Of a stretch of DNA of 64,000 nucleotides, positions 41,838 through 52,442 are shown in pieces. The DNA is taken from positions 2,270,001-2,334,000 of the forward strand of contig JIAB01000001.1 of the NCBI GenBank assembly GCA_000687975.1. Direction: 5' to 3'. The translations under genes and the position numbers were made by a program. The stretch is from Lachnospiraceae bacterium AC2031 (GTDB lineage: Bacteria > Bacillota > Clostridia > Lachnospirales > Lachnospiraceae). Position 1 is the first letter of the stretch. Every line of letters starts with the position of its first letter. Under the pieces are notes generated by a model. It made no database searches. It worked only from the letters and a program-made list of their open reading frames with translations, and was not told where the DNA came from.

Positions 41838-42836
41838 ATGTTACTACGTGAATTGTATGAACAGGAAGAGCATCAAAGGCTCAGTAAATACGCAGCCTTT
41901 AGTGACGAGTCCAAGGGTAGAACTACTCCTGAGGAAGAGAGTGATATGAGAACGGTCTATCAGAGAGACAGGGACCGTATTATTCATTCTAAGTCATTTA
42001 GGCGTCTGAAACATAAAACTCAGGTTTTTCTTGCACCGTATGGTGATCATTACAGAACCAGACTTACTCACACTCTTGAGGTTTCCCAGATCGCACGAAC
42101 TATTGCAAAAGCTCTCAGATGTAATGAAGAGCTGACAGAAGCGATAGCGTTGGCTCATGATATTGGCCATACCCCTTTCGGTCATGTTGGGGAGAGGGCT
42201 CTTTCTTCTGTGAGCGGGAAGAACTTTCAGCATAATGAGCATGGCGTAAGAGTGGTTGAATTCTTAGAGAAAAATGGTGAAGGCCTCAATCTGACATGGG
42301 AGGTTAAGGATGGAATCCTGAATCATAAGACAAGTCTTACTCCGGCTACATTGGAGGGAGATATTGTCAGAATATCCGATAAGATTGCCTATATCAGCCA
42401 CGATATAGATGATGGTATAAGAGCGGGAGTTCTTTCGGAGGATACTCTTCCTAAGAATATAACGAGTATTCTTGGCCATTCTACAAGAGACAGGCTGGAT
42501 ATGATGATTCATAACGTTATAGACAATTCGGCGGATTCTCCTAGAGCCAAGATGTCTGAGGAGTGCTGGAATGCCCTTATGGAGCTGAGACAATATATGT
42601 TTGATATGCTCTATACCAATCCAGTTGTTAAAAAAGAAGAAACAAAGGCCTATGAGATCATTAGGATACTGTATGAAAGGTTTATGGATAATCCTGATCA
42701 GATTCCTGATGAGTTTAAGAAGGAAGATTTGGATCTTTCTACTGCTGTAACAGATTATATAGCCTGTATGACAGATAATTATGCAGTACAGCAGTTCCAG
42801 AATATATACATACCTCAAAGCTGGAGCAGTTATTAA
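41838..42836 (+). CDS. dgt: Deoxyguanosinetriphosphate triphosphohydrolase-like (HD)
   Basis: 332 residues. Starts LLRELYEQEEHQRLSKYAAFS; FRRLKHKTQVF, HYRTRLTHTLEVSQIARTIA (metal His), AIALAHDIGHTPFGH (HD) and HNEHGVRV are classic dGTPase-like family motifs. It removes triphosphate from dGTP or related dNTPs. First gene of the cluster with dnaG, rpoD and trmK, as in other Clostridia. Confidence 0.93.
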   Translation: MLLRELYEQEEHQRLSKYAAFSDESKGRTTPEEESDMRTVYQRDRDRIIHSKSFRRLKHKTQVFLAPYGDHYRTRLTHTLEVSQIARTIAKALRCNEELTEAIALAHDIGHTPFGHVGERALSSVSGKNFQHNEHGVRVVEFLEKNGEGLNLTWEVKDGILNHKTSLTPATLEGDIVRISDKIAYISHDIDDGIRAGVLSEDTLPKNITSILGHSTRDRLDMMIHNVIDNSADSPRAKMSEECWNALMELRQYMFDMLYTNPVVKKEETKAYEIIRILYERFMDNPDQIPDEFKKEDLDLSTAVTDYIACMTDNYAVQQFQNIYIPQSWSSY

Positions 42837-42862
42837 AGATACTAATAAGAAGAGGTGTTAGA

Positions 42863-44668
42863 ATGTTTATTCCAAAGGAATTAAAGGACGAGATAGTAGC
42901 GAGAAATGATATCGTAGACGTCTTATCTGAGCATATAGCGCTTAAGAGGTCAGGTTCCGACTACGTATGCTGCTGTCCCTTCCATAATGAGAAGACTCCT
43001 TCGTTCCATGTAAGCAGGGAACGACAACGGTACAAATGCTTTGGTTGTGAGACCGGTGGTGGAGTTATTACATTTTTAATGAAATATGAGAATATGACCT
43101 TCCCTGAAGCGGTTAAGCATCTGGCGGATCGAGTGGGAATCGACTTGCCTGAAAGGGAGCTTACGGATGAGGAGAAGAAGCGTATCACTAAGCGTGAGAA
43201 GCTTTTCGATATTAATCTGACTGCAGCAGGGTACTTCCATTACTTGCTGGTGAATACCGAGCGAGGCAAGGTGGGTTATGAATACTTCAGAAAAAGAGGT
43301 ATTACCGATGAGACCATAAAGAACTTTGGTCTGGGCTATGCGGATGTTTATAGAGATGACCTTTATAAATACCTTAAGTCCAAGGGATACTCCAATGAAC
43401 TGATGAGAGATGCCGGTCTTGTAAAGTTTGATGAGAAGTACGGTGCGTCAGATATGTTCTGGAATCGAGTCATAGTGCCGATTACAGATATGAGCAATAA
43501 TGTGATCGCATTTGGCGGTCGTGTACTAGGAGATGCGAAACCAAAGTACCTGAACACCAGGGAGACAGAAGTTTTCAATAAGAGCCGAAACCTCTTTGCT
43601 ATGTATACGGCGAAGAGCAAATGTAAGAAGGGTATTATCCTCTGTGAAGGCTACATGGATGTAATCGCTATGCATCAGGCAGGCTTCCAGAATTCCACGG
43701 CTTCGCTGGGAACGGCATTTACCGAAGGGCAGGCTGCAATAGTTAAGAAGTACACTTCGGATGTGTATCTGGCCTACGATAGCGATGGTGCAGGAACAAA
43801 TGCGGCTATGAAGGCTATCAGCATCCTAAGGAAGTACGATATGTCCCAGAAGGTTATCAACCTTAAGCCATATAAGGATCCGGATGAATTCATAAAGGCC
43901 GAAGGTGCAGAGGCCTTTGAGGAAAGAATAAAGAATGCGCTGAATGGACGTCTTTTCGAGATAGACTTTATCTCCAGCAGCTACAATCTGGATGATCCTG
44001 AAGAAAAGACCAAGTTTATGAAGGCTTCGGGAAAGCTCCTGGCTGGTATTGATGACAAGGTGGAGCGGAGCAATTACATAGAAAAGGTTGCGACGAAGTA
44101 TTATCTGGATAAGGAAGTTCTGAAGGGTATCGTGTCGGAGATTGGTCTTGCAGGACTTGCGCAGAGAAATCTGGCGGATACTATGCCAGACGACACGGCA
44201 GATATACCTGATGTAGTTGATAACAGAGTAAGGCGTGAGAAGAAGGCGACTAAAGAGGAAAATCCTTCTGAAGAGAAGGAAATGTATCTTCTTACGATCA
44301 TGGCTAATAATGAAGAACTGGTAGGAAAACTTAGTGATGTTCTTTCTGAGAAGGATTTCACTGAAGGTATTACCGGGGAGGTCGCGAGACTGATGTTTGA
44401 ACAGTATCGCAGCACAGGAAAGGTGGATGTGGCATCTATCATTTGCGATTTCGAGGATTTAGAGTCACAGGAGAAGGTGAGCAAGATCTTTACCACGGAT
44501 TTCGACTTTGATACTACTCCATCGGCCATGGAAAAAATACTTACAGATCTTATTATAAAGGTGAAAACCAATAATATAGATAAACAACTGACGGCTGGAA
44601 ATGTAACAAACCGTATTCAGCTGGCTCAGGAAAAAGAAAAAGTAAAGAAACTAAGGATTAATTTATAG
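42863..44668 (+). CDS. dnaG: DNA primase
   Basis: 601 residues, full length. CHC2 zinc finger (about 33-66: [13 protein letters not shown]...[10 protein letters not shown]), catalytic core with TOPRIM (about 245-330: [30 protein letters not shown] with the metal Asp residues) and a C-terminal DnaB-interaction region. 26 bases after dgt with AGAGG upstream. Confidence 0.97.
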   Translation: MFIPKELKDEIVARNDIVDVLSEHIALKRSGSDYVCCCPFHNEKTPSFHVSRERQRYKCFGCETGGGVITFLMKYENMTFPEAVKHLADRVGIDLPERELTDEEKKRITKREKLFDINLTAAGYFHYLLVNTERGKVGYEYFRKRGITDETIKNFGLGYADVYRDDLYKYLKSKGYSNELMRDAGLVKFDEKYGASDMFWNRVIVPITDMSNNVIAFGGRVLGDAKPKYLNTRETEVFNKSRNLFAMYTAKSKCKKGIILCEGYMDVIAMHQAGFQNSTASLGTAFTEGQAAIVKKYTSDVYLAYDSDGAGTNAAMKAISILRKYDMSQKVINLKPYKDPDEFIKAEGAEAFEERIKNALNGRLFEIDFISSSYNLDDPEEKTKFMKASGKLLAGIDDKVERSNYIEKVATKYYLDKEVLKGIVSEIGLAGLAQRNLADTMPDDTADIPDVVDNRVRREKKATKEENPSEEKEMYLLTIMANNEELVGKLSDVLSEKDFTEGITGEVARLMFEQYRSTGKVDVASIICDFEDLESQEKVSKIFTTDFDFDTTPSAMEKILTDLIIKVKTNNIDKQLTAGNVTNRIQLAQEKEKVKKLRINL

Positions 44669-44681
44669 AGAGGGAAAGATT

Positions 44682-46646
44682 ATGGCAACGAAGAAAACAT
44701 CAGCAGAGAAAGAGGTTAAAGAGACAGTTAAGAAGACTGCAGCTAAGAAGGAGACAGCTGCAGAGAAGAAAACAAAGACAGCTAAGGCTAAGAAGGTAAC
44801 AAAGAAGGCTATAGCTGATATGTTCAAGGAACTGAACGTAAGCAAGGACAAGAAGGTTGTAAACGTAATTGAGAAGGACGTTATCAGCTACATAGTAAAG
44901 AATAATTATGCTGTAAATGAATTTATGGATGAAGTCAGCGAGTGCTTAAGTGGTACTGATAGTGCAGTGATCAGCTTTATCGGTACTGATGGTGATGTAA
45001 TGACTACAAATGACTGGGCTGGTACAAAGAGTGATATGCTTGAGGCTCCAGTAAGCTTTAATGGCAAGGATTACATCAGACTTACTACTTATATCCGTGA
45101 CGTATTAGTTTCTATTCTTAAGGGACTTTATGAGAATCCAAAGCCAAAGAAGAAGAACGTTGTAAGCATGATCGAGTACCGTGATGCAATCCTCGATTAC
45201 TTTGATCAGGACGAGACATTTGGCAATTTCGTAGAATCAAAGGGTCTGGAAAGTTTTGCAGATGCATTCTGGACAGCGTATAGCGACCTGTTCTTTGATG
45301 GAAATTATAAGAAGAGCAACGCAGATTCTTCAGAGGATGTAGAGTATCATGTGCCTGACATCAAGGACTATTTTGATGGCATAGCTGCTGAGGTTTCAGC
45401 ACAGTGTGATGGCGATAAGGATTTTGAACACTGGGATGATCTCTATGATATGTTCCGTGAGAGTGATCTTTGCAAGTCTGCTCAGTTCGTATTTGGTGAT
45501 GCAGGCGATGAGGCAGGTATGACTTCACAGGGACGTGCAATGTTCGAGGCTAGACTTAAGGAACTCCTCGAAAATGCTAAGAAGCATAATAATGTCATTT
45601 ACGATGATGAAATAGTTAAGGCTACAAAGGATCTTGATCCTAAGGATATTCCTGATTACTGTGCTAAGGCACTTGAATTCTTCGAGATAAATGGCGTCGA
45701 AGTTCTCAGTGTTATCGATGATGAGCCAGATATCAGCGATGAAGAGATGCAGATGGAACTGGCTGAGGAAGAGGAGATCGATCTTGAGAAGATCGATATG
45801 TCTGTTCCTGAGGGAATCAGCCTTGAGGATCCTGTAAGAATGTACCTTAAGGAGATTGGTAAGGTTTCGCTTCTTACTGCTGAGGAAGAGATTGAGCTTG
45901 CTCAGAGAATGGAAGAAGGCGATGAGTATGCAAAGAAGACACTGGCAGAGGCTAACCTCCGTCTTGTTGTCAGCATTGCTAAGAGATATGTTGGTAGAGG
46001 AATGCTCTTCCTTGATCTGATCCAGGAAGGTAACATGGGACTTATCAAGGCAGTTGAGAAGTTCGACTATAGAAAGGGTTATAAGTTCTCTACATATGCT
46101 ACATGGTGGATCAGACAGGCTATCACAAGAGCTATCGCTGACCAGGCAAGAACTATAAGAATTCCTGTTCATATGGTTGAAACTATCAACAAGCTTACAA
46201 GAGTTTCCAGACAGCTGCTTCAGGAGCTTGGACGTGAGCCAAGTCCAGAAGAAATCGCTGAGGAGATGGAGATTCCTGTAGAGAGAGTTAGAGAGATTCA
46301 GAAGATTTCTCAGGAGCCAGTATCACTTGAGACTCCTATCGGTGAGGAGGAAGACAGCCACCTTGGAGATTTCCTTCCAGATGAGGATATTCCAGCACCA
46401 TCAGAGGCTGCTGCATCAACAATCCTGAAGGAGCAGCTGGTTGAGGTTCTTGGAACACTTACAGATAGAGAGCAGAAGGTACTGAGACTGAGATTTGGTC
46501 TTGATGATGGTAGAGCAAGAACACTTGAAGAGGTTGGTAAGGAGTTTAAGGTAACTCGTGAGCGTATCAGACAGATCGAAGCTAAGGCGCTCAGAAAGCT
46601 TAGACATCCAAGCCGTTCACGTAAGCTGAGGGAGTTCCTTGAGTAA
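44682..46646 (+). CDS. rpoD: Primary sigma factor with large N-terminal extension
   Basis: 654 residues versus roughly 360-400 in most Firmicutes. Residues about 380-654 are conserved sigma-70 regions 1.2-4: [67 protein letters not shown] (region 2.4), and C-terminal [21 protein letters not shown] region 1.1-like segment is at about 288-350. Before it lie a Lys/Ala-rich leader (1-50) and ~230 acidic residues of unknown fold. The frame is open and codon use uniform, so the extension looks real. 13 bases after dnaG. Confidence 0.95.
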   Translation: MATKKTSAEKEVKETVKKTAAKKETAAEKKTKTAKAKKVTKKAIADMFKELNVSKDKKVVNVIEKDVISYIVKNNYAVNEFMDEVSECLSGTDSAVISFIGTDGDVMTTNDWAGTKSDMLEAPVSFNGKDYIRLTTYIRDVLVSILKGLYENPKPKKKNVVSMIEYRDAILDYFDQDETFGNFVESKGLESFADAFWTAYSDLFFDGNYKKSNADSSEDVEYHVPDIKDYFDGIAAEVSAQCDGDKDFEHWDDLYDMFRESDLCKSAQFVFGDAGDEAGMTSQGRAMFEARLKELLENAKKHNNVIYDDEIVKATKDLDPKDIPDYCAKALEFFEINGVEVLSVIDDEPDISDEEMQMELAEEEEIDLEKIDMSVPEGISLEDPVRMYLKEIGKVSLLTAEEEIELAQRMEEGDEYAKKTLAEANLRLVVSIAKRYVGRGMLFLDLIQEGNMGLIKAVEKFDYRKGYKFSTYATWWIRQAITRAIADQARTIRIPVHMVETINKLTRVSRQLLQELGREPSPEEIAEEMEIPVERVREIQKISQEPVSLETPIGEEEDSHLGDFLPDEDIPAPSEAAASTILKEQLVEVLGTLTDREQKVLRLRFGLDDGRARTLEEVGKEFKVTRERIRQIEAKALRKLRHPSRSRKLREFLE

Positions 46647-47386
46647 TGGATATCGAGAAAAGAATATCTAGTAGAATGAAATGTATAGCCGGTATGGTCA
46701 CCCCTGGAAAGAGGGTGGCCGATATCGGCTGTGATCATGCTTATACATCTATATATTTAATAGAGAAAAGAAAGGCTGAAGGGGTTATTGCCATGGATGT
46801 GGCAGAAGGACCGCTTCAATCAGCAAAGTCAAATGTGATCGCATTTGGCCTTGAAGAGAAAATCGAGACCAGACTCTCGGATGGAATGACAGCGCTAAAT
46901 GTGGGAGAGACTCAGGCGGCCATAATCGCTGGTATGGGTGGACTCCTGGTGGTTGATATTCTCAGGCGTGGCCTGGAAAAGATGGAAGAGGGTTACGAAC
47001 TCGTCCTGTCGCCACAGTCGGAAATACCGGAAGTACGCCGATTCTTAAGGGAAAATGGCATCCGGATCGTTGATGAGCAAATGATGCTGGAAGATGGTAA
47101 GTATTATAATATTATTAAAGCAATTTTTGATCCCCAGAATGCAACAGATGAGGGGCAGGATGACACTGAATGTGTGGTACCTGCGGACTTTAGGGATCAT
47201 TATGGGGAGAAGCTTATCGTGAAGAAGTCGCCAGTGCTGAAGAAGTATCTGACGGAACGGATCGAGAAGTTAAATGGTATCTATTGCCGCCTCTCGAAAG
47301 AGACGGGTGACCGAGTAGTAGACAGGATGGCTGAGGTATCACGCGAATGTCGCGATATCGAAGCAGTCCTCGACCTACTAAAATGA
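46646..47386 (+). CDS. trmK: tRNA (adenine(22)-N1)-methyltransferase
   Basis: 246 residues. SAM-binding VADIGCDHAYTSIYL (about 24-38), AMDVAEGPLQSA and IAGMGGLLVVDIL (about 93-105) are TrmK family marks. It methylates A22 of certain tRNAs. It starts on the last base of the rpoD stop (TAATG overlap), so translation is coupled. Its own stop lies within palindrome copy 6. Confidence 0.92.
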   Translation: MDIEKRISSRMKCIAGMVTPGKRVADIGCDHAYTSIYLIEKRKAEGVIAMDVAEGPLQSAKSNVIAFGLEEKIETRLSDGMTALNVGETQAAIIAGMGGLLVVDILRRGLEKMEEGYELVLSPQSEIPEVRRFLRENGIRIVDEQMMLEDGKYYNIIKAIFDPQNATDEGQDDTECVVPADFRDHYGEKLIVKKSPVLKKYLTERIEKLNGIYCRLSKETGDRVVDRMAEVSRECRDIEAVLDLLK

Positions 47387-47418
47387 GTCAAAGTGGCTCA
47401 GAGCCGAATCGACTCATT
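47382..47418. repeat. 37-bp palindrome family, copy 6
   Basis: AATGAGTCAAAGTGGCT...AGCCGAATCGACTCATT. The TGA stop of trmK (47384-47386) is part of the left arm. Confidence 0.9.
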
Positions 47419-47438
47419 TCTTGGAAAGGAGTAAGGGT

Positions 47439-49064
47439 ATGACGTTACTAGAGTTATATGAAGAGAAATACGGGGAAAATAAATATGAGGTGGTTGCGGC
47501 CACTGTTAATAGAAGACTTCGTGAGCTCAGCGCAAGCGTAAAGCCTGACGACGAAGTTGAATTTATCAAGACAAATAGTATCATCGGCTTTGATCTTTAC
47601 AAGAGAAGTATCATTCTTCTCATGCTGAAGGCTGCCAAGGATGTACTAGGTAAGCCAGAAGGAGACTATAAGATAGATGTAATGTATTCTATCTCAAAGG
47701 GCTACTTCTGCCGACTTCTTGATACTGATGAAGAAATGAATGACGAGCTTGTGGGCAAAATCAAGGCTCGTATGGAGGAATTAGTTGAACAGGACCTTCC
47801 TATAGAGAAGATGGTTTGTTCAACATCTGAGATGAGAGAGGAGTTCGCAAGACGCGATCTGCCGGGTAAGGCCAGTCTTCTTAAGTTCAGACAGTCCTCT
47901 AAGATAAACATTTATTCACTTGGTGGTTACAAGGATTACTTCTATGGATACATGGTTCCATCAACAGGATTTCTAAAGACCTTTGATCTTGTGACATATG
48001 ATGACGGATTCGTTGTTATTCTTCCACAGAAATCAACAGGTGAACTTCCTGCTAAGGAAGCTGATGGAAAGTATGAGTTTCCAAATAAATTATATTCTGT
48101 ACTCAGAACCTACGAGGATTGGGGACAGAGACTTAACTGTAGTTATGTAGGTGATGTAAATAATGTCATCGTAAATGGCGGCGTGAACAACATGATCCTT
48201 GTTCAGGAAGCACTGATGGAAAAGCAGATCGGTGACATTGCCAAGGATATAGTTGAGGGTGGAAAGAAGCTGGTTCTTATTGCAGGACCTTCTTCTTCAG
48301 GTAAGACCACATTTTCTAACAGACTTAGTGCACATATGATGGCTTACGGAATTCATCCACATCCAATCGCTATGGATAACTTCTTTAAGAATAGAGATGA
48401 AACACCTAGAGATGAAAATGGTGATTTAGATTTTGAATGCCTTGAAGCATTAGACCTCGCCCTCCTGGAAGATACTATGACGAGACTGCTTCGTGGCGAA
48501 GAGGTTGAGATGCCAACCTTCGACTTCACTGTCGGCAAGAAGAAATTTGACGGTGATACACTTAAACTTGGAGATAATGATGTGATCGTAATGGAAGGAA
48601 TTCATGCGCTGAACCCTGAGTCTACCAAGACACTTTCGAAGGATAGCTGCTACAAGATATATATCAGTGCACTGACACAGTTAAATATCGATGAGCATAA
48701 TCAGATCTCAACAACTGATACAAGACTTCTTAGAAGAATTGTCAGAGATGCCAGAACGAGAGGACACTCTGCAACAAAGACAATAAAAATGTGGCCTTCT
48801 GTAAGACGTGGCGAAGAAAAGTATATCTTCCCATTCCAGGAAGAGGCAGATGCAATCTTCAATTCTGCACTTATTTATGAGCTTTCAGCTATTAAGACAT
48901 TTGCGGAGCCACTCCTTTATGGAGTTGATGAGGATTCAGATGAGTATTACGAGGCTAAGCGCCTGCTTAAGTTCCTTGGATACTTCTTGGGAATAGATGT
49001 TCAGAACGTGCCACAGACATCACTGATGCGTGAATTTATTGGTGGCGGTTGTTTCAAAGTATAA
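47439..49064 (+). CDS. Uridine kinase-like nucleoside kinase with N-terminal TGS/threonyl-tRNA-synthetase-like region
   Basis: 541 residues from ATG 47439 (AAAGGAG 8 bases upstream). The first ~270 residues resemble the N-terminal part seen in long Firmicute uridine kinases. The P-loop kinase domain (about 275-490) has LIAGPSSSGKTTF (Walker A), AMDNFFKNRDETPRDENGD, FDCLEALD-like segment and VIVMEGIHALNPE. Phosphorylates a nucleoside, probably uridine or cytidine; the substrate is inferred. rnpB ends 6 bases after its stop on the other strand. Confidence 0.88.
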   Translation: MTLLELYEEKYGENKYEVVAATVNRRLRELSASVKPDDEVEFIKTNSIIGFDLYKRSIILLMLKAAKDVLGKPEGDYKIDVMYSISKGYFCRLLDTDEEMNDELVGKIKARMEELVEQDLPIEKMVCSTSEMREEFARRDLPGKASLLKFRQSSKINIYSLGGYKDYFYGYMVPSTGFLKTFDLVTYDDGFVVILPQKSTGELPAKEADGKYEFPNKLYSVLRTYEDWGQRLNCSYVGDVNNVIVNGGVNNMILVQEALMEKQIGDIAKDIVEGGKKLVLIAGPSSSGKTTFSNRLSAHMMAYGIHPHPIAMDNFFKNRDETPRDENGDLDFECLEALDLALLEDTMTRLLRGEEVEMPTFDFTVGKKKFDGDTLKLGDNDVIVMEGIHALNPESTKTLSKDSCYKIYISALTQLNIDEHNQISTTDTRLLRRIVRDARTRGHSATKTIKMWPSVRRGEEKYIFPFQEEADAIFNSALIYELSAIKTFAEPLLYGVDEDSDEYYEAKRLLKFLGYFLGIDVQNVPQTSLMREFIGGGCFKV

Positions 49065-49069
49065 AAAAA

Positions 49070-49406
49070 CGAGTGGGACTGTAAGCCGGGTTCTGTCTAG
49101 GATAATCATCTATCTAGTCCCTGCGTTGCCGTAGGGCTCAAGCAACCTACCTGAAGCTCGGCGGGCAGCGTCAACGCTTCTGCTTGGTCTTGCATCGGAT
49201 GGGGTTTACAATGCCCTGTCTGTCACCAGCCAGGCGGTGAGCTCTTACCTCGCCATTTCACCCTTACCCCCAAGGGGGCGGTATACTTTCTGTTGCACTT
49301 TCCTTTGAGTCACCTCAACTGGACGTTATCCAGCATCCTGCCCTGTGATGCCCGGACTTTCCTCACGACCGCAAGGTGCGGTCCCGCGATTATCTGTCCT
49401 ACTCGC
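49070..49406 (-). ncRNA. rnpB: RNase P RNA
   Basis: On the minus strand the conserved GAGGAAAGTCCGGGC follows the 5' part and the 3' part contains ACAGAACCCGGCTTACAG. The ends pair as helix P1 (CGAGTAGGAC with GTCCCACTCG). The AGAGTTGAGG/AAGGGTGAAATGGCG-type core is present (around 49230-49320). Length about 337 nt. The minus-strand T-run at 49063-49069 is its terminator. It is the catalytic subunit for tRNA 5' processing. Confidence 0.96.
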
Positions 49407-49413
49407 AGCTTGG

Positions 49414-49443
49414 AATATACCACACAGCTTGAACAATTGTCAA
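49414..49443 (-). promoter_or_regulatory. rnpB promoter
   Basis: On the minus strand TTGACA (49438-49443), 18-nt spacer, TATATT (49414-49419), with the expected start at about 49407. Confidence 0.8.
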
Positions 49444-49444
49444 T

Positions 49445-49464
49445 ATGAGTCAAAGTGGCTCATA
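49445..49464. repeat. Half copy of the palindrome family
   Basis: ATGAGTCAAAGTGGCTCAT, matching the left half of copy 6 exactly; the right half is missing. It borders the rnpB promoter. Confidence 0.6.
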
Positions 49465-49489
49465 GTAACTTAGTGGAGGATTTGTATAT

Positions 49490-51475
49490 ATGATTAGGAA
49501 AACTAGGGGCCTGAAAAAACTGGCAACTTGGATTCTGACCATTCTTATAGTTTTAGGAATGGTTATGACTTTTAGTGGCTCAGAAACTCAGGCGGCGAGA
49601 GATCAGTTTAATGTTGAGCTTAATTCTGAACTCTCCAATGATTCTGAATATTATATTGTCAGCATGGATATCGAAAACACTGGTAAGGACTTTACTGGAA
49701 AGGCTCGTCTTGCAGTAGATTTCGGTAGCACCAGTGTAGGCTACGATGTAGATATCTCTATCCCTAGTGGTTCTACTAAGACATATAAGGTTAATGTTCC
49801 TTCTAAGGCAAGGGCAAATGTGAGCGTTGTAGAGGTTCAGATCTTTAATCAGAAGGACAAGAAGGAGTACGCTGAAAAGTTCCAGTCTATTTTTAGTAAG
49901 AATTCTGGAGATCTTAATTTTGGTGTTCTTTCAAATGATCCGGATGCAATTTCATTTATGGATCTGGGCGGAAGCCGTATCAGTGTAAATGGTCAGAATT
50001 ATTATATTGCACTTAGTACAATGAATGCTGCGTCTCTTGCAGAAGATATTGATTCACTGGCTGGTCTTATAATAAATGATTATGATACCAGCACACTTAC
50101 TCCAGAAACTATAGAAAAGATAAAGTCTTGGACAGATAATGGTGGTATCCTGCTTCTTGGTTCAGGCTCACATGCAGAGGAGGTTATCTCAGGCTTCGAC
50201 GAGGATTTCCTTGGCATGAAATATTCTTCATCATATACTGACTACTATGATAATGAGGATGAAACATTTACGATTGCCAGCTTCGATTATTACAGCGGCA
50301 ATTATACATTTGACAGTTATATATCATATTCCGCACTCTCAGGTAGTGGAATTATCGTATCATGTTGTATCGATCTAGCAGAATATAGCCCAGAAGATGA
50401 GAGCATGACTGATGCTATAAATATTATGTATCAAAATGCTATCGCAAATACCAGGGATATATACAGCAACAACAATTATTCCAATCTTAACACTTATACA
50501 CTTGAAACACTGCAAGGTTATATGGAGAAGCCGGCTAAGTCAGCTTCTGTATTACTCATCTTGCTGATCATTTTGTATACAGTTCTTGTTGGTCCTATTG
50601 CTTACTTAATACTTAAAGCTATGAAAATGAGAGAGAAGATATGGCTTGCAATTCCTGCCTTATCTCTGATTTTTGTGCTATTCGTTTTCCTGATCAGCTT
50701 AGGAGTTAGAGTAAGGGGTATTACTGTTAAGTCGGTAAATGTGGTCAACCTTGATAGCTCAAGAAGCGAGTGCTATATCTTTGGTTATGCTCCAGATCCT
50801 GAAAAGTGGAGCATTAAATCAAAAGAGCCTCACGATTTTGCCAGCGTAATGGATTCATATTCATATGGCGGTGCTGAAAGTATTGATATGGCTATTAAGC
50901 AGGAAAGTGATGGAGAGGACATAACCTTCTATCCGGATAGCGCATTTAATACTAGATGTGCAGTTCTTTGTTCGAAGGAAAGCGGACATGGTGATTTTAA
51001 GATAGATGTTGTAGAAGTAGACACGGGTAGTAGTAATGATGACGATGATTATGATGATTATGATGATTATGATGATTATGATTATTATTCAACATCTTCT
51101 GTTTCAGGAATACAAGCAGGAACAATCGAGAATAATACAGGGATGGACTTCGATTTTGTTCTTATTGTAACTCAGGCAGGTTCGCAGCTTGAGGAGAATG
51201 TAAAGAATGGTGAAAAGATAAATGTGGATCTTGATCCGTCGACTTACAGTTATACTTCATATGCGTTTAGTACTGATTATATCAGTAGACTTTATACAGA
51301 AAAGTACTATGACAAGAAAGACTACGAGTCTTCTGCTGAGATTGCAGCTATGCAGGTGGCAGAACAGAGTCGTGATTTCTCGTCTGGTGAGATCATAGTA
51401 CTTGGCGTGAACAAGTCAAAGAGCAGAACTGATCAGAACGAACAGTCCTGGGACGTATATTATCAGGCATATTAG
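49490..51475 (+). CDS. Membrane protein of the MoxR/ABC operon, unknown function
   Basis: 661 residues. N-terminal signal/TM (about 12-33, cut-like motif TQAAR), an extracytoplasmic beta-rich part with a Rossmann/GATase-like section (LAGLIINDYDTSTLTPETIEKIKSW, WTDNGGILLLGSGSH; about 180-225), two closely spaced TM segments (about 350-405), and an outer C-terminal half with an Asp-Tyr repeat (DDYDDYDDYDDYD, about 515-530). GGAGG precedes the ATG. First gene of a seven-gene operon. Confidence 0.78.
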   Translation: MIRKTRGLKKLATWILTILIVLGMVMTFSGSETQAARDQFNVELNSELSNDSEYYIVSMDIENTGKDFTGKARLAVDFGSTSVGYDVDISIPSGSTKTYKVNVPSKARANVSVVEVQIFNQKDKKEYAEKFQSIFSKNSGDLNFGVLSNDPDAISFMDLGGSRISVNGQNYYIALSTMNAASLAEDIDSLAGLIINDYDTSTLTPETIEKIKSWTDNGGILLLGSGSHAEEVISGFDEDFLGMKYSSSYTDYYDNEDETFTIASFDYYSGNYTFDSYISYSALSGSGIIVSCCIDLAEYSPEDESMTDAINIMYQNAIANTRDIYSNNNYSNLNTYTLETLQGYMEKPAKSASVLLILLIILYTVLVGPIAYLILKAMKMREKIWLAIPALSLIFVLFVFLISLGVRVRGITVKSVNVVNLDSSRSECYIFGYAPDPEKWSIKSKEPHDFASVMDSYSYGGAESIDMAIKQESDGEDITFYPDSAFNTRCAVLCSKESGHGDFKIDVVEVDTGSSNDDDDYDDYDDYDDYDYYSTSSVSGIQAGTIENNTGMDFDFVLIVTQAGSQLEENVKNGEKINVDLDPSTYSYTSYAFSTDYISRLYTEKYYDKKDYESSAEIAAMQVAEQSRDFSSGEIIVLGVNKSKSRTDQNEQSWDVYYQAY

Positions 51476-51491
51476 AATAGGAGGGAAAAGG

Positions 51492-52442
51492 ATGTTATAT
51501 ATCAATAATTTATACAAAACCTATGGCCGTTTCCCTGCTGTTCAGGGGCTGACCCTCAGAGTACCTAAGGGTGACCTCTTCGGATTTGTAGGTCCTAACG
51601 GAGCTGGAAAAACTACAACAATTAGAATCGTTTGTGGCCTGATGCAGGCAACATCGGGTAGTGTAACGGTAAATGGCGTCACAGCCGTTAACAGCATGGG
51701 CAAGACTGCTTCAGGTAAGGCTATGCGCGAGCTGAAGAAGAATATCGGTTATGTACCGGATTTCTTCGGTGTATATGATAACCTGAAGGTTACAGAATAC
51801 CTTGAGTTTTATGGTTCGCTAAATGGTATGTCCTACCGTGAAATAAACGCAACAACTGATGACCTCTTAGCCCTGGTTAATCTTCAGGATAAAAAAGATT
51901 TCTATGTTGATACATTATCCCGTGGTATGAAACAGAGACTCTGCGTTGCAAGAGCTCTTCTACATAATCCAAATCTTCTTGTAATGGATGAGCCTTCATC
52001 AGGACTTGATCCTGTAGCAAGAGTAGAGATGAAAGAGCTTCTGATGAATCTTCAGTCTATGGGAAAGACCATAGTGATCAGTTCTCATATTCTTGCTGAT
52101 ATTTCTGAGATGTGTAACGCTATCGGAATAATGAATCGTGGTAATCTGATCGCAGCTGGAAAGATGGAGGATATTCTGAAGACCGGTACCGACATGAGTA
52201 GACTGATAATAACATTTTCCTCTGGTATCGAGCAGGCAACACAGATCTTCACTGAGAATCCTTATGTCAGAATTGAGTCAATCCGTGAAAATCAGATTAT
52301 GCTTAGTGGCGTGGCTGATGATGTTTTTGCTAACAAGATCGTGGTTGATCTCATTAATCGCGGAGTTGTTGTATCAGGCTTCCACAGAGAAGAAAGATCT
52401 CTGGAGAGAATATTTATGGATATGACAGGAGGTGCGGCATAA
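51492..52442 (+). CDS. ABC-2 transporter ATP-binding protein
   Basis: 316 residues. Walker A GPNGAGKTT (about 34-42), Q-loop region, signature LSRGMKQRL (about 143-151), Walker B LLVMDEPSSGLDP (about 162-174), H-loop SSHIL. The C-terminal ~90 residues are the regulatory extension common in Nat/Gld-type exporters. It overlaps the permease gene as TAATG. Confidence 0.94.
   Translation: MLYINNLYKTYGRFPAVQGLTLRVPKGDLFGFVGPNGAGKTTTIRIVCGLMQATSGSVTVNGVTAVNSMGKTASGKAMRELKKNIGYVPDFFGVYDNLKVTEYLEFYGSLNGMSYREINATTDDLLALVNLQDKKDFYVDTLSRGMKQRLCVARALLHNPNLLVMDEPSSGLDPVARVEMKELLMNLQSMGKTIVISSHILADISEMCNAIGIMNRGNLIAAGKMEDILKTGTDMSRLIITFSSGIEQATQIFTENPYVRIESIRENQIMLSGVADDVFANKIVVDLINRGVVVSGFHREERSLERIFMDMTGGAA

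Noticed and set aside
45525-46172. Minus-strand frame of 215 codons opposite rpoD
   Set aside because: Antisense shadow of a strongly conserved sigma factor; no protein features.
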